A stretch of 64,000 nucleotides of DNA from Pollutibacter soli (lineage in GTDB: Bacteria > Bacteroidota > Bacteroidia > Chitinophagales > Chitinophagaceae), in assembly GCA_029269725.1 (NCBI GenBank), contig JARJHS010000014.1, forward strand, positions 1 to 64,000, given 5' to 3'. A program made the translations under genes and the position numbers. Position 1 is the first letter of the stretch. Every line of letters starts with the position of its first letter. The notes beneath the pieces are model-generated. The model ran no database searches, had not been told where the DNA came from, and saw nothing but the letters and a program-made list of their open reading frames with translations. This document shows positions 17,102-26,135 of the stretch, one piece after another.

Positions 17102-19963
17102 ATGAAAGCGCTGTTTATAAGTTTGTGTCTCGCGGTTTTACACACCTGTTTACCAGCCCAGGTAAACAGATGGACCGGAGCTGTCGACAATCGTTTCTGG
17201 GATTCACCGGGTAACTGGTCTTTGGGCAAGGTACCTGAAGAAGCTCATGATGTTGTATTTGACAATGCATCAGTAGCGCTTGATATTTCAGAGATACCGG
17301 GAGATACCGTCAGGATCAACAGTCTTTCTTTCACCAACAGCAGCTCGGTTCTATTTGTATTCGGCGCTGATTTCCTGCTGGGAAAGGAAAGCGATTCAAC
17401 AGCATTTTATCTCGATCGGACCTCCTACCTGGATTTTACAGGCAAGAGCATTTCTTTTAAAAACCCTCATGTAAAATCTTCGATTGATGGATTTTGTCGT
17501 TTGACAAGAAGATACAGTAGCTTTTGTCGATACAATGCCCGGAATTCAATTACCACTATCAGGGGATCAATTTCTGATGATGTAGACACTTACGCAGGTG
17601 ACGGTAACTATCAATCGTTTATTTCAACAAAAGAAGAACTGCGTTTTCTTGAAGGAGCGAGTTACAGTGGTTTCGTGGGACTGGCCGTTCCTTTAGCCAC
17701 CTGGGATTCAGGAAGTATTTGCAGCATTACTGCGATTAATGATAATATCCGCAACCTCGATCAGGATTTCTGGGATTTTGGATTGTATTTTCACCAGGAT
17801 ATGCCTGATGACACCGGTCGTATGAACTCGAATATCAATGTAAGACACAACTTCCGCGTAGGAACACCCATTATTTTTTCCGATACCACTTCATTAATCA
17901 CCATCAATACGGGCAATCTTCTTATTTCAGGACCCGAATCCGCGGTGGGTGTGAGAGGGCCGGGCGATCTCCGGATAAATGTGCTACATGACTACAGCGG
18001 TGATCTGGTGCTTAAAGCAGGGCCGGGAAAAGCAAATCTTTTTATTGGAGGAAATTATGTGGCTGGTGCATTAACCGTTGTTACTGTACCGGAAGATTCA
18101 GCTATGGTATCTGTTTCAGGAAATCTGTTTGCAGACAAGCCGATTGTTTTCTCGGCTGCGTCAAATGCCGTGGGTGTTATAAAGGTGAAAGGAAATGTTT
18201 ATCTGGGTTCGGGATTATTGAAAGAGGAAGGACCAGGGAGCAGCAGAGGCATTTTAGAATTTGAAGGAACAAATCCGCAGATGCTGAAATCGTTTAAGCA
18301 GCAATACCTGGACTCTGTAGATGTAATCGTTAGGAAGGGTTCCATCCTGCAGTTTGATTCGTCTGCGCACGAAACGGGAGGATCTGGAAAATTTATAGTG
18401 GAACCCGGAGCGACACTTGGTATCAGGCATCCTGAAGGCATCAGTAATGCTGCACTAACCGGCGCGATTCATACGTCGGGTATCAGAAGTTTTGCGAAGG
18501 ATGCCAATTATATTTTTAATGGAAACACCAATCAGAAAACCGGCGATGGCTTTAAAGGTGCCTCCGTTTTAACAGCCGGCATTGACAATGGTAACTCACT
18601 TACGTTAACAAACGACAGCATTATTGTTCTTGATACTTTGAAACTGGTAAAAGGCGGCCTGGATGGAAAACAAAAAACAATTTTTGTAAAAAGAAACTGG
18701 ACCGGTAACACAAAAACTTCAGCAGTGACTATGCCAGCCGTAATCTTTGATGGCGATAGCCCTGGTAGCATCAGTGGATCAGATTCAGCAGTTTTCAACC
18801 GTCTCACTGTAAACAAAAATGCTGCCCAGGTGCTCTTATTGACAGAGTGCCATGTGTCGGATAGTTTGGTAATCGGTTCGGTTTTAAAACTGGGCAACCA
18901 TCATCTTACACTTGCGGACAGCGCCGATATACTCGCATACCACGGAAAAAATTTCGGATCATCTGCAATGATCATTGCCGATAGTACCGGTGAATTGCGT
19001 AGAGGATTTAGTTACACAAAAATGTGTTCATCCTGTTTGTTTCCTGTTGGAAGTGAGCAACCTCCCGAATATTCTCCGGTAACATTGGGTTTTGTGAAGC
19101 TGACAGCCGGCAATGGATCGATCGGAGTGAGTCTTCGGGGGAGAAAACATCCTCAGAATACCAATCAGACTTCTTATCTGAAAAGATACTGGATACTACA
19201 TCAGGAAGGACTGGCTGATTTTTTAGTAAATGCGTCCTTCTGCTATACCGATGCGGACGTTACGGGAAATGAAAATGATATCAGGCTTGCCAGATGGGAT
19301 AGTATATCGCTTTGGACTGTTTATAATAATTCGGTTAAGCCTAACGATAATCTTCTTAAAAAAGATTCGCTGACTTCTTTATCGGACTTTACCGGGATGG
19401 CAGAAGCCCATTCAACCCCTTTCGGTTTTAAGTCAGTTAAGGTCAGTATTGATGGAGGAAGTATTGTGCTTGTGGATTTTGAAGTGGTGAATGATGAAGC
19501 TGCTTCAAAATATATTATCGAACGATCGCCGGGTAACCAGAATTACATCTCTCTCGCTCAGATCATTCCTTCAGATACAACAGTATATCAATTTACAGAT
19601 TCAGCTCCTTTACCAGGAACCAATAGTTATCGTGTCAAAGCTGTTTTGAAAAACGGTGATGCTGTTTTAAGTTCCGTTTCGACGATTGATGTATTCCAGG
19701 TCAATGGTAAACGTAACATCAACATTTATCCTAATCCGATAAGATCGAATACCGTAAAGTTTACTCTGCAAAATGTTGTTCCCGGGAAATATAAATTAGT
19801 TATTTATGGTACTAAAGGGGACGGCGTATATCATAAAGAACTCGAAGTTTTGCCGGGTATATCCGCGCAGGAAATTATTCTTAAATCGTCATTGCCAGCT
19901 GGTTTGTATCAAATGGTTCTCCAAAGCGAAAAGAATATTTATGTAGCATCCTTCATAAAGTAA
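17102..19963 (+). CDS. Type IX-secreted surface protein with C-terminal sorting domain
   Basis: 953 aa. Signal peptide MKALFISLCLAVLHTCLPAQ, then a long Gly/Ser/Asp-rich region of beta-helix or jellyroll style with no catalytic motif I recognise (WTGAVDNRFWDSPGNWSLG near the start is common in large Bacteroidota surface proteins). The last about 80 residues are a type A sorting domain: NINIYPNPI, then KYKLVIYGTKG and the closing LPAGLYQMVL...YVASFIK. It should pass the inner membrane by Sec and the outer membrane by the type IX system. Single gene, function unknown; an adhesin or matrix role is a guess. Confidence 0.88.
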   Translation: MKALFISLCLAVLHTCLPAQVNRWTGAVDNRFWDSPGNWSLGKVPEEAHDVVFDNASVALDISEIPGDTVRINSLSFTNSSSVLFVFGADFLLGKESDSTAFYLDRTSYLDFTGKSISFKNPHVKSSIDGFCRLTRRYSSFCRYNARNSITTIRGSISDDVDTYAGDGNYQSFISTKEELRFLEGASYSGFVGLAVPLATWDSGSICSITAINDNIRNLDQDFWDFGLYFHQDMPDDTGRMNSNINVRHNFRVGTPIIFSDTTSLITINTGNLLISGPESAVGVRGPGDLRINVLHDYSGDLVLKAGPGKANLFIGGNYVAGALTVVTVPEDSAMVSVSGNLFADKPIVFSAASNAVGVIKVKGNVYLGSGLLKEEGPGSSRGILEFEGTNPQMLKSFKQQYLDSVDVIVRKGSILQFDSSAHETGGSGKFIVEPGATLGIRHPEGISNAALTGAIHTSGIRSFAKDANYIFNGNTNQKTGDGFKGASVLTAGIDNGNSLTLTNDSIIVLDTLKLVKGGLDGKQKTIFVKRNWTGNTKTSAVTMPAVIFDGDSPGSISGSDSAVFNRLTVNKNAAQVLLLTECHVSDSLVIGSVLKLGNHHLTLADSADILAYHGKNFGSSAMIIADSTGELRRGFSYTKMCSSCLFPVGSEQPPEYSPVTLGFVKLTAGNGSIGVSLRGRKHPQNTNQTSYLKRYWILHQEGLADFLVNASFCYTDADVTGNENDIRLARWDSISLWTVYNNSVKPNDNLLKKDSLTSLSDFTGMAEAHSTPFGFKSVKVSIDGGSIVLVDFEVVNDEAASKYIIERSPGNQNYISLAQIIPSDTTVYQFTDSAPLPGTNSYRVKAVLKNGDAVLSSVSTIDVFQVNGKRNINIYPNPIRSNTVKFTLQNVVPGKYKLVIYGTKGDGVYHKELEVLPGISAQEIILKSSLPAGLYQMVLQSEKNIYVASFIK

Positions 19964-20056
19964 CTGCTGTTTGGTGGCTTCAGCAACTGCAGCACCGGCC
20001 ATCGTACGAAAAATATCATATCCGGGATCCGATAGTGCGCGAAATCAGTCTGAAGC

Positions 20057-20095
20057 CTGATTCCCGTCATTCCCAGCTATACACGGATAGATTTA
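20057..20095 (+). promoter_or_regulatory. CRP/FNR-type site and -7 box before the flavin-reductase-like gene
   Basis: CTGAT-TCCC-GTCAT (20057-20070) lies about 25 bp upstream of TAGATTTA (20088-20095), seven of eight positions of a Bacteroidota -7 box if the spacer is free. A start near 20102 would give a 50-nt leader to the ATG at 20152. The spacing is a little shorter than at the other promoters of the set. Confidence 0.55.
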
Positions 20096-20151
20096 ATTGC
20101 AGGAACAACAATGGACAGAACCCTGTCTGGAATAGCACAAAACATACAGCT

Positions 20152-20598
20152 ATGTTAGGTACAATGACACAGGATCGCATGAAAACGATTCTCGCAAGCC
20201 AGGTGCTGGGAAGGCTTGGCTGCGTAGATGGAGGAAAACCCTACATCATTCCGGTGACATATATGTTTGATGGAAAATATATTTACGGTCAGACAAACGA
20301 AGGGAAAAAATTATCAGTGCTGAGAAAAAATCCGCATGTATGTTTCGAAGTTGATCTGATGTTAAACATGCGAAACTGGGAAAGTGTGATTGTGTATGGA
20401 ACATTTGAAGAGCTGAAGGGTGTTTACGCATCCGAAGCCAGAGACTTGCTTTTTGACCGGGTTTATCCCCTCATGGCGAGTACAACAATACATCCTCACG
20501 AACATGAAGTAACAACCGTTGTCGATGTTAGTTCAGGAGCGAAATATGTCATGTACAGGATAAAAATCGAAAAAATGACAGGGCGTTTCGAGCGTTGA
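20152..20598 (+). CDS. Pyridoxamine 5'-phosphate oxidase family, flavin-binding protein
   Basis: 148 aa from the ATG at 20152. It shows the split-barrel flavin-binding pattern: ILASQVLGRLGCVDGGKPYIIPVTYMFDGKYIYG, then LRKNPHVCFEVDL and WESVIVYGTFEEL. Small members of this family bind FMN or F420-like cofactors and often act as flavin reductases or nitroimidazole-type reductases. The start is chosen because the family begins close to this Met and because the putative promoter lies downstream of an earlier in-frame GTG at 20035. First gene of a likely operon with adh and glgP (13-bp and 77-bp gaps). Confidence 0.85.
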   Translation: MLGTMTQDRMKTILASQVLGRLGCVDGGKPYIIPVTYMFDGKYIYGQTNEGKKLSVLRKNPHVCFEVDLMLNMRNWESVIVYGTFEELKGVYASEARDLLFDRVYPLMASTTIHPHEHEVTTVVDVSSGAKYVMYRIKIEKMTGRFER

Positions 20599-20611
20599 GA
20601 AATTCCGGCAC

Positions 20612-21619
20612 ATGAGTATACCTTTAATGATGCGTGCAATGGTTCTCGAAAAAAAAAGCCATTCATTAACGCTGAAACAAATCCCCGTTCCATCTCCTGG
20701 TACCGGACAAATTCTGATAAAGGTGAAAGTTTGCGGCGTTTGCCGTACAGACTTACATATCGTTGATGGTGAGCTACCCGATCCGAAACTGCCATTGGTG
20801 CCAGGGCATGAAGTTATCGGACAAGTAGTTACCCTCGGGCCAGGCTGTGCAATCTTTTCAGAAGGCGACGTCGTGGGTGTTGCATGGCTTGGATATACAT
20901 GCAATTCCTGCGAATTCTGTTTACACGGATCGGAGAATCTTTGCGATAAAGCCCTGTTTACCGGCTACACGCTGGATGGAGGTTTTGCTGAATACATTTT
21001 GGCAAACGAAGGTTATTGTTATCCGATCCCCACAGGTTATGCAAATGCAGCGGGTGCTCCTTTGATGTGTGCAGGCCTGATTGGATATAGAAGTTATCAA
21101 ATGATATCTTCATTTTCAGAGACTATTGGTTTTTATGGCTTCGGGGCTGCCGCTCATATTCTCGTGCAGATTGCCGTTGCACAAAAGAAAAAAGTTTTTG
21201 CGTTTACCAGGGAAGGTGATAGAAATGCGCAGTCATTTGCACTTGAATCGGGAGCCGTATGGTGCCATGGATCTGAAACCCAGGCACCAGAAAAACTGGA
21301 TGCCGCTTTGATTTTTGCACCTGCCGGAAATCTTGTGCCAAAGGCATTAACGGATATCAGGAAAGGAGGAACAGTGGTTTGTGGAGGAATACATATGTCT
21401 GATATTCCTTCGTTTCCTTATCGGCTCCTATGGGGTGAAAAGACGCTCAGGTCTGTCGCGAATCTGACCAGAAAAGATGGTATCGGATTTTTTGAAACAA
21501 TAGATTCGATTCCTGTACAAACGGAAACAAAAATCTTCCCGCTGGAGATGGCAAATAGTGCGCTTGAACAATTGCGGTCGGGGGGAATAAGAGGCGCTGC
21601 AGTTCTGGAAATCGGATAA
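20612..21619 (+). CDS. Zinc-dependent alcohol dehydrogenase
   Basis: 335 aa of the medium-chain dehydrogenase family. Catalytic zinc ligands are in CGVCRTDLHIVDGELP (Cys near residue 44) and PGHEVIGQV. The structural zinc site is complete (CNSCEFCLHGSENLC, C-x2-C-x2-C-x7-C). The Rossmann segment IGFYGFGAAAHILVQIAV differs from the usual GxGxxG by having Phe and Ala. NAD(H) or NADP(H) use is not decidable. It oxidises alcohols or reduces aldehydes; the island context suggests redox balancing under oxygen or energy limitation. Thirteen bp after the previous gene. Starts at 20612 or at one of two in-frame ATGs (20627, 20630). Confidence 0.9.
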   Translation: MSIPLMMRAMVLEKKSHSLTLKQIPVPSPGTGQILIKVKVCGVCRTDLHIVDGELPDPKLPLVPGHEVIGQVVTLGPGCAIFSEGDVVGVAWLGYTCNSCEFCLHGSENLCDKALFTGYTLDGGFAEYILANEGYCYPIPTGYANAAGAPLMCAGLIGYRSYQMISSFSETIGFYGFGAAAHILVQIAVAQKKKVFAFTREGDRNAQSFALESGAVWCHGSETQAPEKLDAALIFAPAGNLVPKALTDIRKGGTVVCGGIHMSDIPSFPYRLLWGEKTLRSVANLTRKDGIGFFETIDSIPVQTETKIFPLEMANSALEQLRSGGIRGAAVLEIG

Positions 21620-21696
21620 CTGCAGCCTCATGATATCCCGGAGTTTTACCGGCTTTTGAAAATCAATTTTACAATCCAGAGTCATATTTTCCGAAA

Positions 21697-23355
21697 ATGC
21701 CTTTTGAATTTAAATTCCCTTACAATATCGATGGTCAGTATAGCCGGCGTGTAGCTTACTTCAGCATGGAATTCGCCGTGCATCAATGCCTGAAGGTGTA
21801 TGCAGGTGGTCTTGGATTTCTTGCCGGTTCTCACATGAGAAGTGCCTATGAGCTTAAGCAAAATATTGTCGGTGTCGGAATTTTATGGAAATATGGTTAT
21901 TATGACCAGATCCGGAATGCGGACGGCAGAATGAATGTTTTGTTTCAGGAAAAGATATATGGCTTTCTCGAAAAAACAGATTTGCGATTTGCTATCCAGG
22001 TTTCCGGAAAAAATGTAGTAGTGACAGCCTATTATCTGCCCCCGGAAATTTTCCACACGGCACCCATCTTTTTTTTAAGTACTGATCTTCCGGAAAATGA
22101 TTACCTCGCACAAACGATTTGTCATAAGCTGTATGATTCAAATCCCGAAACGCGTATCGCAGCGGATATTCTATTGGGCGATGGGGGTGCAACACTTTTG
22201 GAAAAACTCCGGTGGTATCCGGACATCTATCATCTTAATGAATCGCATGGTTTGCCACTTGCGCTTCACCTGCTGAAAAAAACTAAAAATATAAATGACG
22301 TAAAACAAAAGCTACGCTTTACAAATCATACACCGGAAGCTGGTGGAAACCCACAAACAAACATTTTTCTATTGGAAAGAATGGGGTTTTTCTGTGGAAT
22401 CCCGTTGAGTGATATTTTTGCGATCACTTCGATAAGTTCCGATACACTTAATCATACTTTACTCGCATTGCAGATGTCAGGAAAAGCAAATGCAGTTTCT
22501 AATATGCATTTGCAGACACTCCGGGAGATGTGGAAAGATGCAAAACAGATTTGCGAAATTATTTCTATAACGAATGCTCAAAGTTTTTCCTATTGGGCAG
22601 ATAAGGAAATGTATACTGCAATGGAAAATGATGATGACAAAGCATTGTCCGACCTAAAGAAAAAAGCAAAAAAAAATCTTTTTGAAGAAGTTGCTGATCA
22701 GAATGGAGAGATTTACAGTGAAGACATTCTTACAATTGTATTCGCGAAAAGATTCGGCAATTATAAACGACCGGGGTTGCTTTTACAGAATCCGGAAAGG
22801 TTCCGGAAGTTGGTGACGAACCCGAACCAACCAGTACAAATCATCTGGGCCGGCAAACCTTATCCGATGGATTATGATGCAATTGCATTGTTTGATCGGA
22901 TCGTTAATGTTTGTAAAACCTATTCAAACTGTTCGACTCTTGTGGGTTATGAACTGAAATTGTCCAGACTTCTGAAACAAGGTGCTGATATCTGGCTGAA
23001 TGTTCCGAGATTAACCCATGAAGCTTCAGGCACCAGTGGAATGACGGCAGCCATGAATGGCGCCATTAATCTTTCAACGAATGATGGATGGTACCCGGAA
23101 TTTGTATTACACGGCATCAACGGATTTGTTTTGCCGGATACTGATCCGAAACTCCCTGCTCATCAACTGGATGAAACAGATGCTGACTCACTTTATGACG
23201 CCCTGGAAAATACGCTCATCCCCATGTATTACAATGCGCCTGATCAATGGATATCAGTAATGAAAAAAAGCATGAAGGATGTTTCTGTCAGATTTGATTC
23301 ACACCGCATGGCTGATGCGTATTATCAACTGATGTATGTACCCGTTCAGGTTTAG
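21697..23355 (+). CDS. glgP: Alpha-glucan phosphorylase-like protein (GT35), PLP lysine replaced
   Basis: 552 aa, the short bacterial alpha-glucan phosphorylase type. Visible family features: VAYFSMEFAVHQCLKVYAGGLGFLAG at the N-terminus, LNESHGLPLA, the FTNHTPEAGG block, VFAKRFGNYKRPGLL and IWAGKPYPMD. The usual cofactor motif is E-A-S/C-G-x-G/S-x-M-K-x2-L/M-N. Here it reads EASGTSGMTAAMN, with Thr450 in place of the PLP-binding Lys; every other position fits. So either the protein is not a PLP-dependent phosphorylase or it has another activity on glucans. It follows adh by 77 bp and probably shares its transcript. Confidence 0.85.
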   Translation: MPFEFKFPYNIDGQYSRRVAYFSMEFAVHQCLKVYAGGLGFLAGSHMRSAYELKQNIVGVGILWKYGYYDQIRNADGRMNVLFQEKIYGFLEKTDLRFAIQVSGKNVVVTAYYLPPEIFHTAPIFFLSTDLPENDYLAQTICHKLYDSNPETRIAADILLGDGGATLLEKLRWYPDIYHLNESHGLPLALHLLKKTKNINDVKQKLRFTNHTPEAGGNPQTNIFLLERMGFFCGIPLSDIFAITSISSDTLNHTLLALQMSGKANAVSNMHLQTLREMWKDAKQICEIISITNAQSFSYWADKEMYTAMENDDDKALSDLKKKAKKNLFEEVADQNGEIYSEDILTIVFAKRFGNYKRPGLLLQNPERFRKLVTNPNQPVQIIWAGKPYPMDYDAIALFDRIVNVCKTYSNCSTLVGYELKLSRLLKQGADIWLNVPRLTHEASGTSGMTAAMNGAINLSTNDGWYPEFVLHGINGFVLPDTDPKLPAHQLDETDADSLYDALENTLIPMYYNAPDQWISVMKKSMKDVSVRFDSHRMADAYYQLMYVPVQV

Positions 23356-23421
23356 ATATCAAATTCAATCCCTTTCCCATCCGATGCTGGATAACCTTGT
23401 CCTTTAAATATCTCTCCTGCT

Positions 23422-23488
23422 CTGATTTCAATCAGCTGATCGGCTGACGAAAGTGCTTGCTTCCAACAGTAGTCCGGTTTTATTTTAG
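23422..23488 (+). promoter_or_regulatory. CRP/FNR-type site and -7 box of hsp20
   Basis: CTGAT-TTCA-ATCAG (23422-23435) is a perfect inverted repeat with a 4-bp spacer. TATTTTAG (23481-23488) resembles the -7 box. The distance from repeat centre to box start is 52.5 bp, a class I activator position. Confidence 0.65.
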
Positions 23489-23522
23489 TAGTAACATTTA
23501 TTCAACCAAAAAATAATATACT

Positions 23523-23966
23523 ATGTCATCAAGCACACTTGCAAGGTTGTCCGACAGGATGCCATCGTTATTCAACGATTTTTTTAAGCCATGGAATGAA
23601 TTGTATGACAATGATTCCTTTTTCGGACCACTGTCAAAAATTCCCGCTGTAAACATTACAGAACATAAGCACGAATACCTCGTTGCCCTGGCGGCACCAG
23701 GAATGAAAAAAGAAGATTTCAAAATCGATATGGATGGGAATATTCTCACCATCAGCTCAGAAAAAGAAGAGACTAAAGAAGAAAAAGAGAAAAAATTTAC
23801 CCGCAAAGAATACAATTACTCTTCCTTCAGCAGAAGTTTCACAGTTCCGGAAGAAATCATTCGTGAGAAAATTGAAGCCAGATACGAGAACGGGATTCTC
23901 AATATATCACTTCCCCGAAAAGATGAACCAAAAAAAGCAGCCAGTAAGCAAATTTCAGTGAAATAG
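23523..23966 (+). CDS. Small heat shock protein, Hsp20/alpha-crystallin
   Basis: 147 aa. N-terminal region with FNDFFKPWNELYDND, then the alpha-crystallin domain (about residues 42-135) with the A-x-x-x-G-x-L signature as IEARYENGILNISLPRK near the end, and a short Lys-rich tail. ATP-independent holdase that keeps unfolding proteins soluble. Monocistronic: own promoter, terminator 73 bp after the stop. Part of the stress island. Confidence 0.95.
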   Translation: MSSSTLARLSDRMPSLFNDFFKPWNELYDNDSFFGPLSKIPAVNITEHKHEYLVALAAPGMKKEDFKIDMDGNILTISSEKEETKEEKEKKFTRKEYNYSSFSRSFTVPEEIIREKIEARYENGILNISLPRKDEPKKAASKQISVK

Positions 23967-24038
23967 AACTACTGGTCTGTCGACACGGAGTCCAACCCAA
24001 TTCGCAGGGATTACCTGATCTAAAAATCCGGGTGGTTC

Positions 24039-24069
24039 AGCCCCGGTACTATGTTGCCGGGGCTTTTTA
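24039..24069 (+). terminator. Terminator of hsp20
   Basis: AGCCCCGG (24039-24046) pairs with CCGGGGCT (24057-24064), 10-nt loop, followed by TTTTT. Confidence 0.88.
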
Positions 24070-24175
24070 ATGGAAGAATATTTATTGTTTCTAAACAAAC
24101 CTGAAGAGCCATAAGGTGAATACAAGGTAAATGAGTTAAAGAACATCCTAAAGAACATCCCTTGAAAATCGTAAA

Positions 24176-24541
24176 ATGAAAATCAGCTATGAGCAGATAA
24201 TTTCCGGGATCATTGCCTGCGAAAGTGAAGTTCAGGCGATGACCGAGGAAAATATAAATAACAAGCTCCTGCTTTCGGCTCTGCTATCAAAAAATATGAA
24301 TAAAAATAACCTGAACATTGCAGAGGAATTTCAAAATAATTTCATCAGTAATGATGAACTGATCAAAGACTTAAAAACTGATATTACGACATTAACACGG
24401 AATACACAGTCGAATCCAGGAAACATCATTGAAAATATTGAAAGACTTGAGCAAATAAAACAAAGAATCAGGATCCTTCAGTTTGATTGCTGGCAGCTGA
24501 AGTACAAATTTAAAAATTATTTATCGGGCTATGCAAAATGA
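24176..24541 (+). CDS. Hypothetical helical protein upstream of an L,D-transpeptidase
   Basis: 121 aa, soluble, predicted almost wholly helical with a possible coiled coil at about residues 75-105 (IIENIERLEQIKQRIRILQ). No signal peptide, no known family. Its last 11 bp overlap the start of the L,D-transpeptidase gene, so the two are co-translated. A regulatory or structural role linked to that enzyme is an inference. Confidence 0.65.
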   Translation: MKISYEQIISGIIACESEVQAMTEENINNKLLLSALLSKNMNKNNLNIAEEFQNNFISNDELIKDLKTDITTLTRNTQSNPGNIIENIERLEQIKQRIRILQFDCWQLKYKFKNYLSGYAK

Positions 24542-26135
24542 TGCCAGGCATTTGTTGTTATATCTTTTTTTCCTTTTCAAGTCATTGGACCTTCATCCAC
24601 AAATCAAACCAGATGAGATACGCCATTACTTTCAGGAAAGACAATCAAATGCTGAACTTTTAGAGATCTCCGGCATTGAAAAGTTCTACTCTTTACTTGA
24701 TTTCCGGTTCGCATGGATAAATGGTGATAGCAGTCGTTCCTCTCTTGATACTATCTTCCGGCTAATTAAGCGATGTGATGAAGCCGGACTTGATCCCGCT
24801 GACTATCAACCCGGCTTTCTTGAAAATTTAATTCAGAAAAGAAACACCCTGCTCTCGAGATATGATTCTGTTTCGGCAGAAATACGTTTGACACAAATTA
24901 TTTTACAATTCTGCTGTGATCTCGCATTTGGTAATTGTGCTCCGGAATTTCGATTCAATTCCCTGAAATATCAGGCAGACATATTTTTTCCTGCCGCAAC
25001 ATTGTCTCATTGCCTGTCGGCAAAGGTATTGTATAAACTAAAGGCACTGCTAACGCCTCCGGTTGCTGAGATTTTGATAATTGAGGAGCAGATTCAAAAA
25101 CTGAATGCAATCATTTCATCACCTTTTTTTCATGAAGTAAAGATAATTTCCAGCCGACCAGATACAAGCAATACTGCGTTGATTCAAAAACTCTATCAAT
25201 TGGGTGTTGTTAACATAATGCACGATTCTGTTTTGTCAGGAAGTTTAGCACAACCGATAAAAACAGCCCAACATAAGTTCAATATTCCGGCGGACGGCAT
25301 CTTAACATCAATAACGTTAAAGGAATTTAATATTCCAATCCATATCAGGCTGCAACAGCTGAAACTATCTGTAAATTATTATCGCTGGCTTTACCAGATC
25401 ATCAGAAGTCAATCTGTGATTTTAGTCAACATTCCAGCATGCAATATGAAAGTATATAACGAAGATTCGCTTATAATGGAAATGCGAATGGTCGTTGGTA
25501 AAAAATCTACACCTACACCAACTTTAACTTCAAGGATAAAAAATGTTGTTCTTTATCCGTACTGGCATGTTCCACGCAAAATAGTTGTCAATGAACTTTT
25601 ACCATCATTCAAAAGCAATCCTGCTGCTGTAGAAGCGGGCAATTTTCAAATACTTGATTTATCAGGTAATATCATTAACCCGTCAGGTATAAACTGGAGT
25701 AAGGTTAATGCAGATCATTTCCCATATATAGTCCGACAAAGCACAGGTTGCGAAAACGCACTTGGATTGCTGAAGCTTGAATTTTATAATCCTTTCGGTG
25801 TGTATTTACATGATACTCCTTTGAAATCGGCATTCATGCTGCGTAGAAGATTTTTCAGTCATGGTTGTATGAGAATGGAAATGCCGAAAGAACTGGGACG
25901 GCTTATATTGAAAAATCATGTGGAGGCCATTGATTCACTGGATCAGAAAGGATGTGTCAGAAATCAAGCCCCGATAATCATACCAGCTGATGATGAGATG
26001 GCAGTTGTCGTTTGGTATAATCCCGTCGGAATTGATGCAAAAGGAAGATTAATTTTTTTTGAAGATGTCTACCAAAAATTCTCGTGGGGGAAATATCGCG
26101 AAGCAGGAAACGCTTATATAATAACCAGGTCTTAG
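24531..26135 (+). CDS. L,D-transpeptidase, YcbB-like
   Basis: 534 aa. A hydrophobic N-terminus (about residues 8-20) serves as signal or anchor. A helical scaffold with a peptidoglycan-binding-like part (residues about 30-290) is followed by the YkuD catalytic domain. There, RMVVGKKSTPTPTLTSRI leads to YPYWHVPRKI, then YLHDTP and the active-site SHGCMRME with Cys near residue 446. The YcbB/LdtD type makes 3-3 cross-links in peptidoglycan or attaches proteins to it. Such links help cells survive envelope stress. The stop overlaps by 4 bp the stop of the convergent response regulator gene. Confidence 0.9.
   Translation: MQNDARHLLLYLFFLFKSLDLHPQIKPDEIRHYFQERQSNAELLEISGIEKFYSLLDFRFAWINGDSSRSSLDTIFRLIKRCDEAGLDPADYQPGFLENLIQKRNTLLSRYDSVSAEIRLTQIILQFCCDLAFGNCAPEFRFNSLKYQADIFFPAATLSHCLSAKVLYKLKALLTPPVAEILIIEEQIQKLNAIISSPFFHEVKIISSRPDTSNTALIQKLYQLGVVNIMHDSVLSGSLAQPIKTAQHKFNIPADGILTSITLKEFNIPIHIRLQQLKLSVNYYRWLYQIIRSQSVILVNIPACNMKVYNEDSLIMEMRMVVGKKSTPTPTLTSRIKNVVLYPYWHVPRKIVVNELLPSFKSNPAAVEAGNFQILDLSGNIINPSGINWSKVNADHFPYIVRQSTGCENALGLLKLEFYNPFGVYLHDTPLKSAFMLRRRFFSHGCMRMEMPKELGRLILKNHVEAIDSLDQKGCVRNQAPIIIPADDEMAVVVWYNPVGIDAKGRLIFFEDVYQKFSWGKYREAGNAYIITRS

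Noticed and set aside
20035-20151. GTG start for the flavin-binding protein
   Set aside because: Family starts at the ATG 20152, and the predicted promoter lies inside the extension.
23352-23513. Minus-strand frame of about 50 codons after glgP (RAGEIFKGQGYPASDGKG)
   Set aside because: It reads like protein, but has no start codon and overlaps the hsp20 control region; too short to call.
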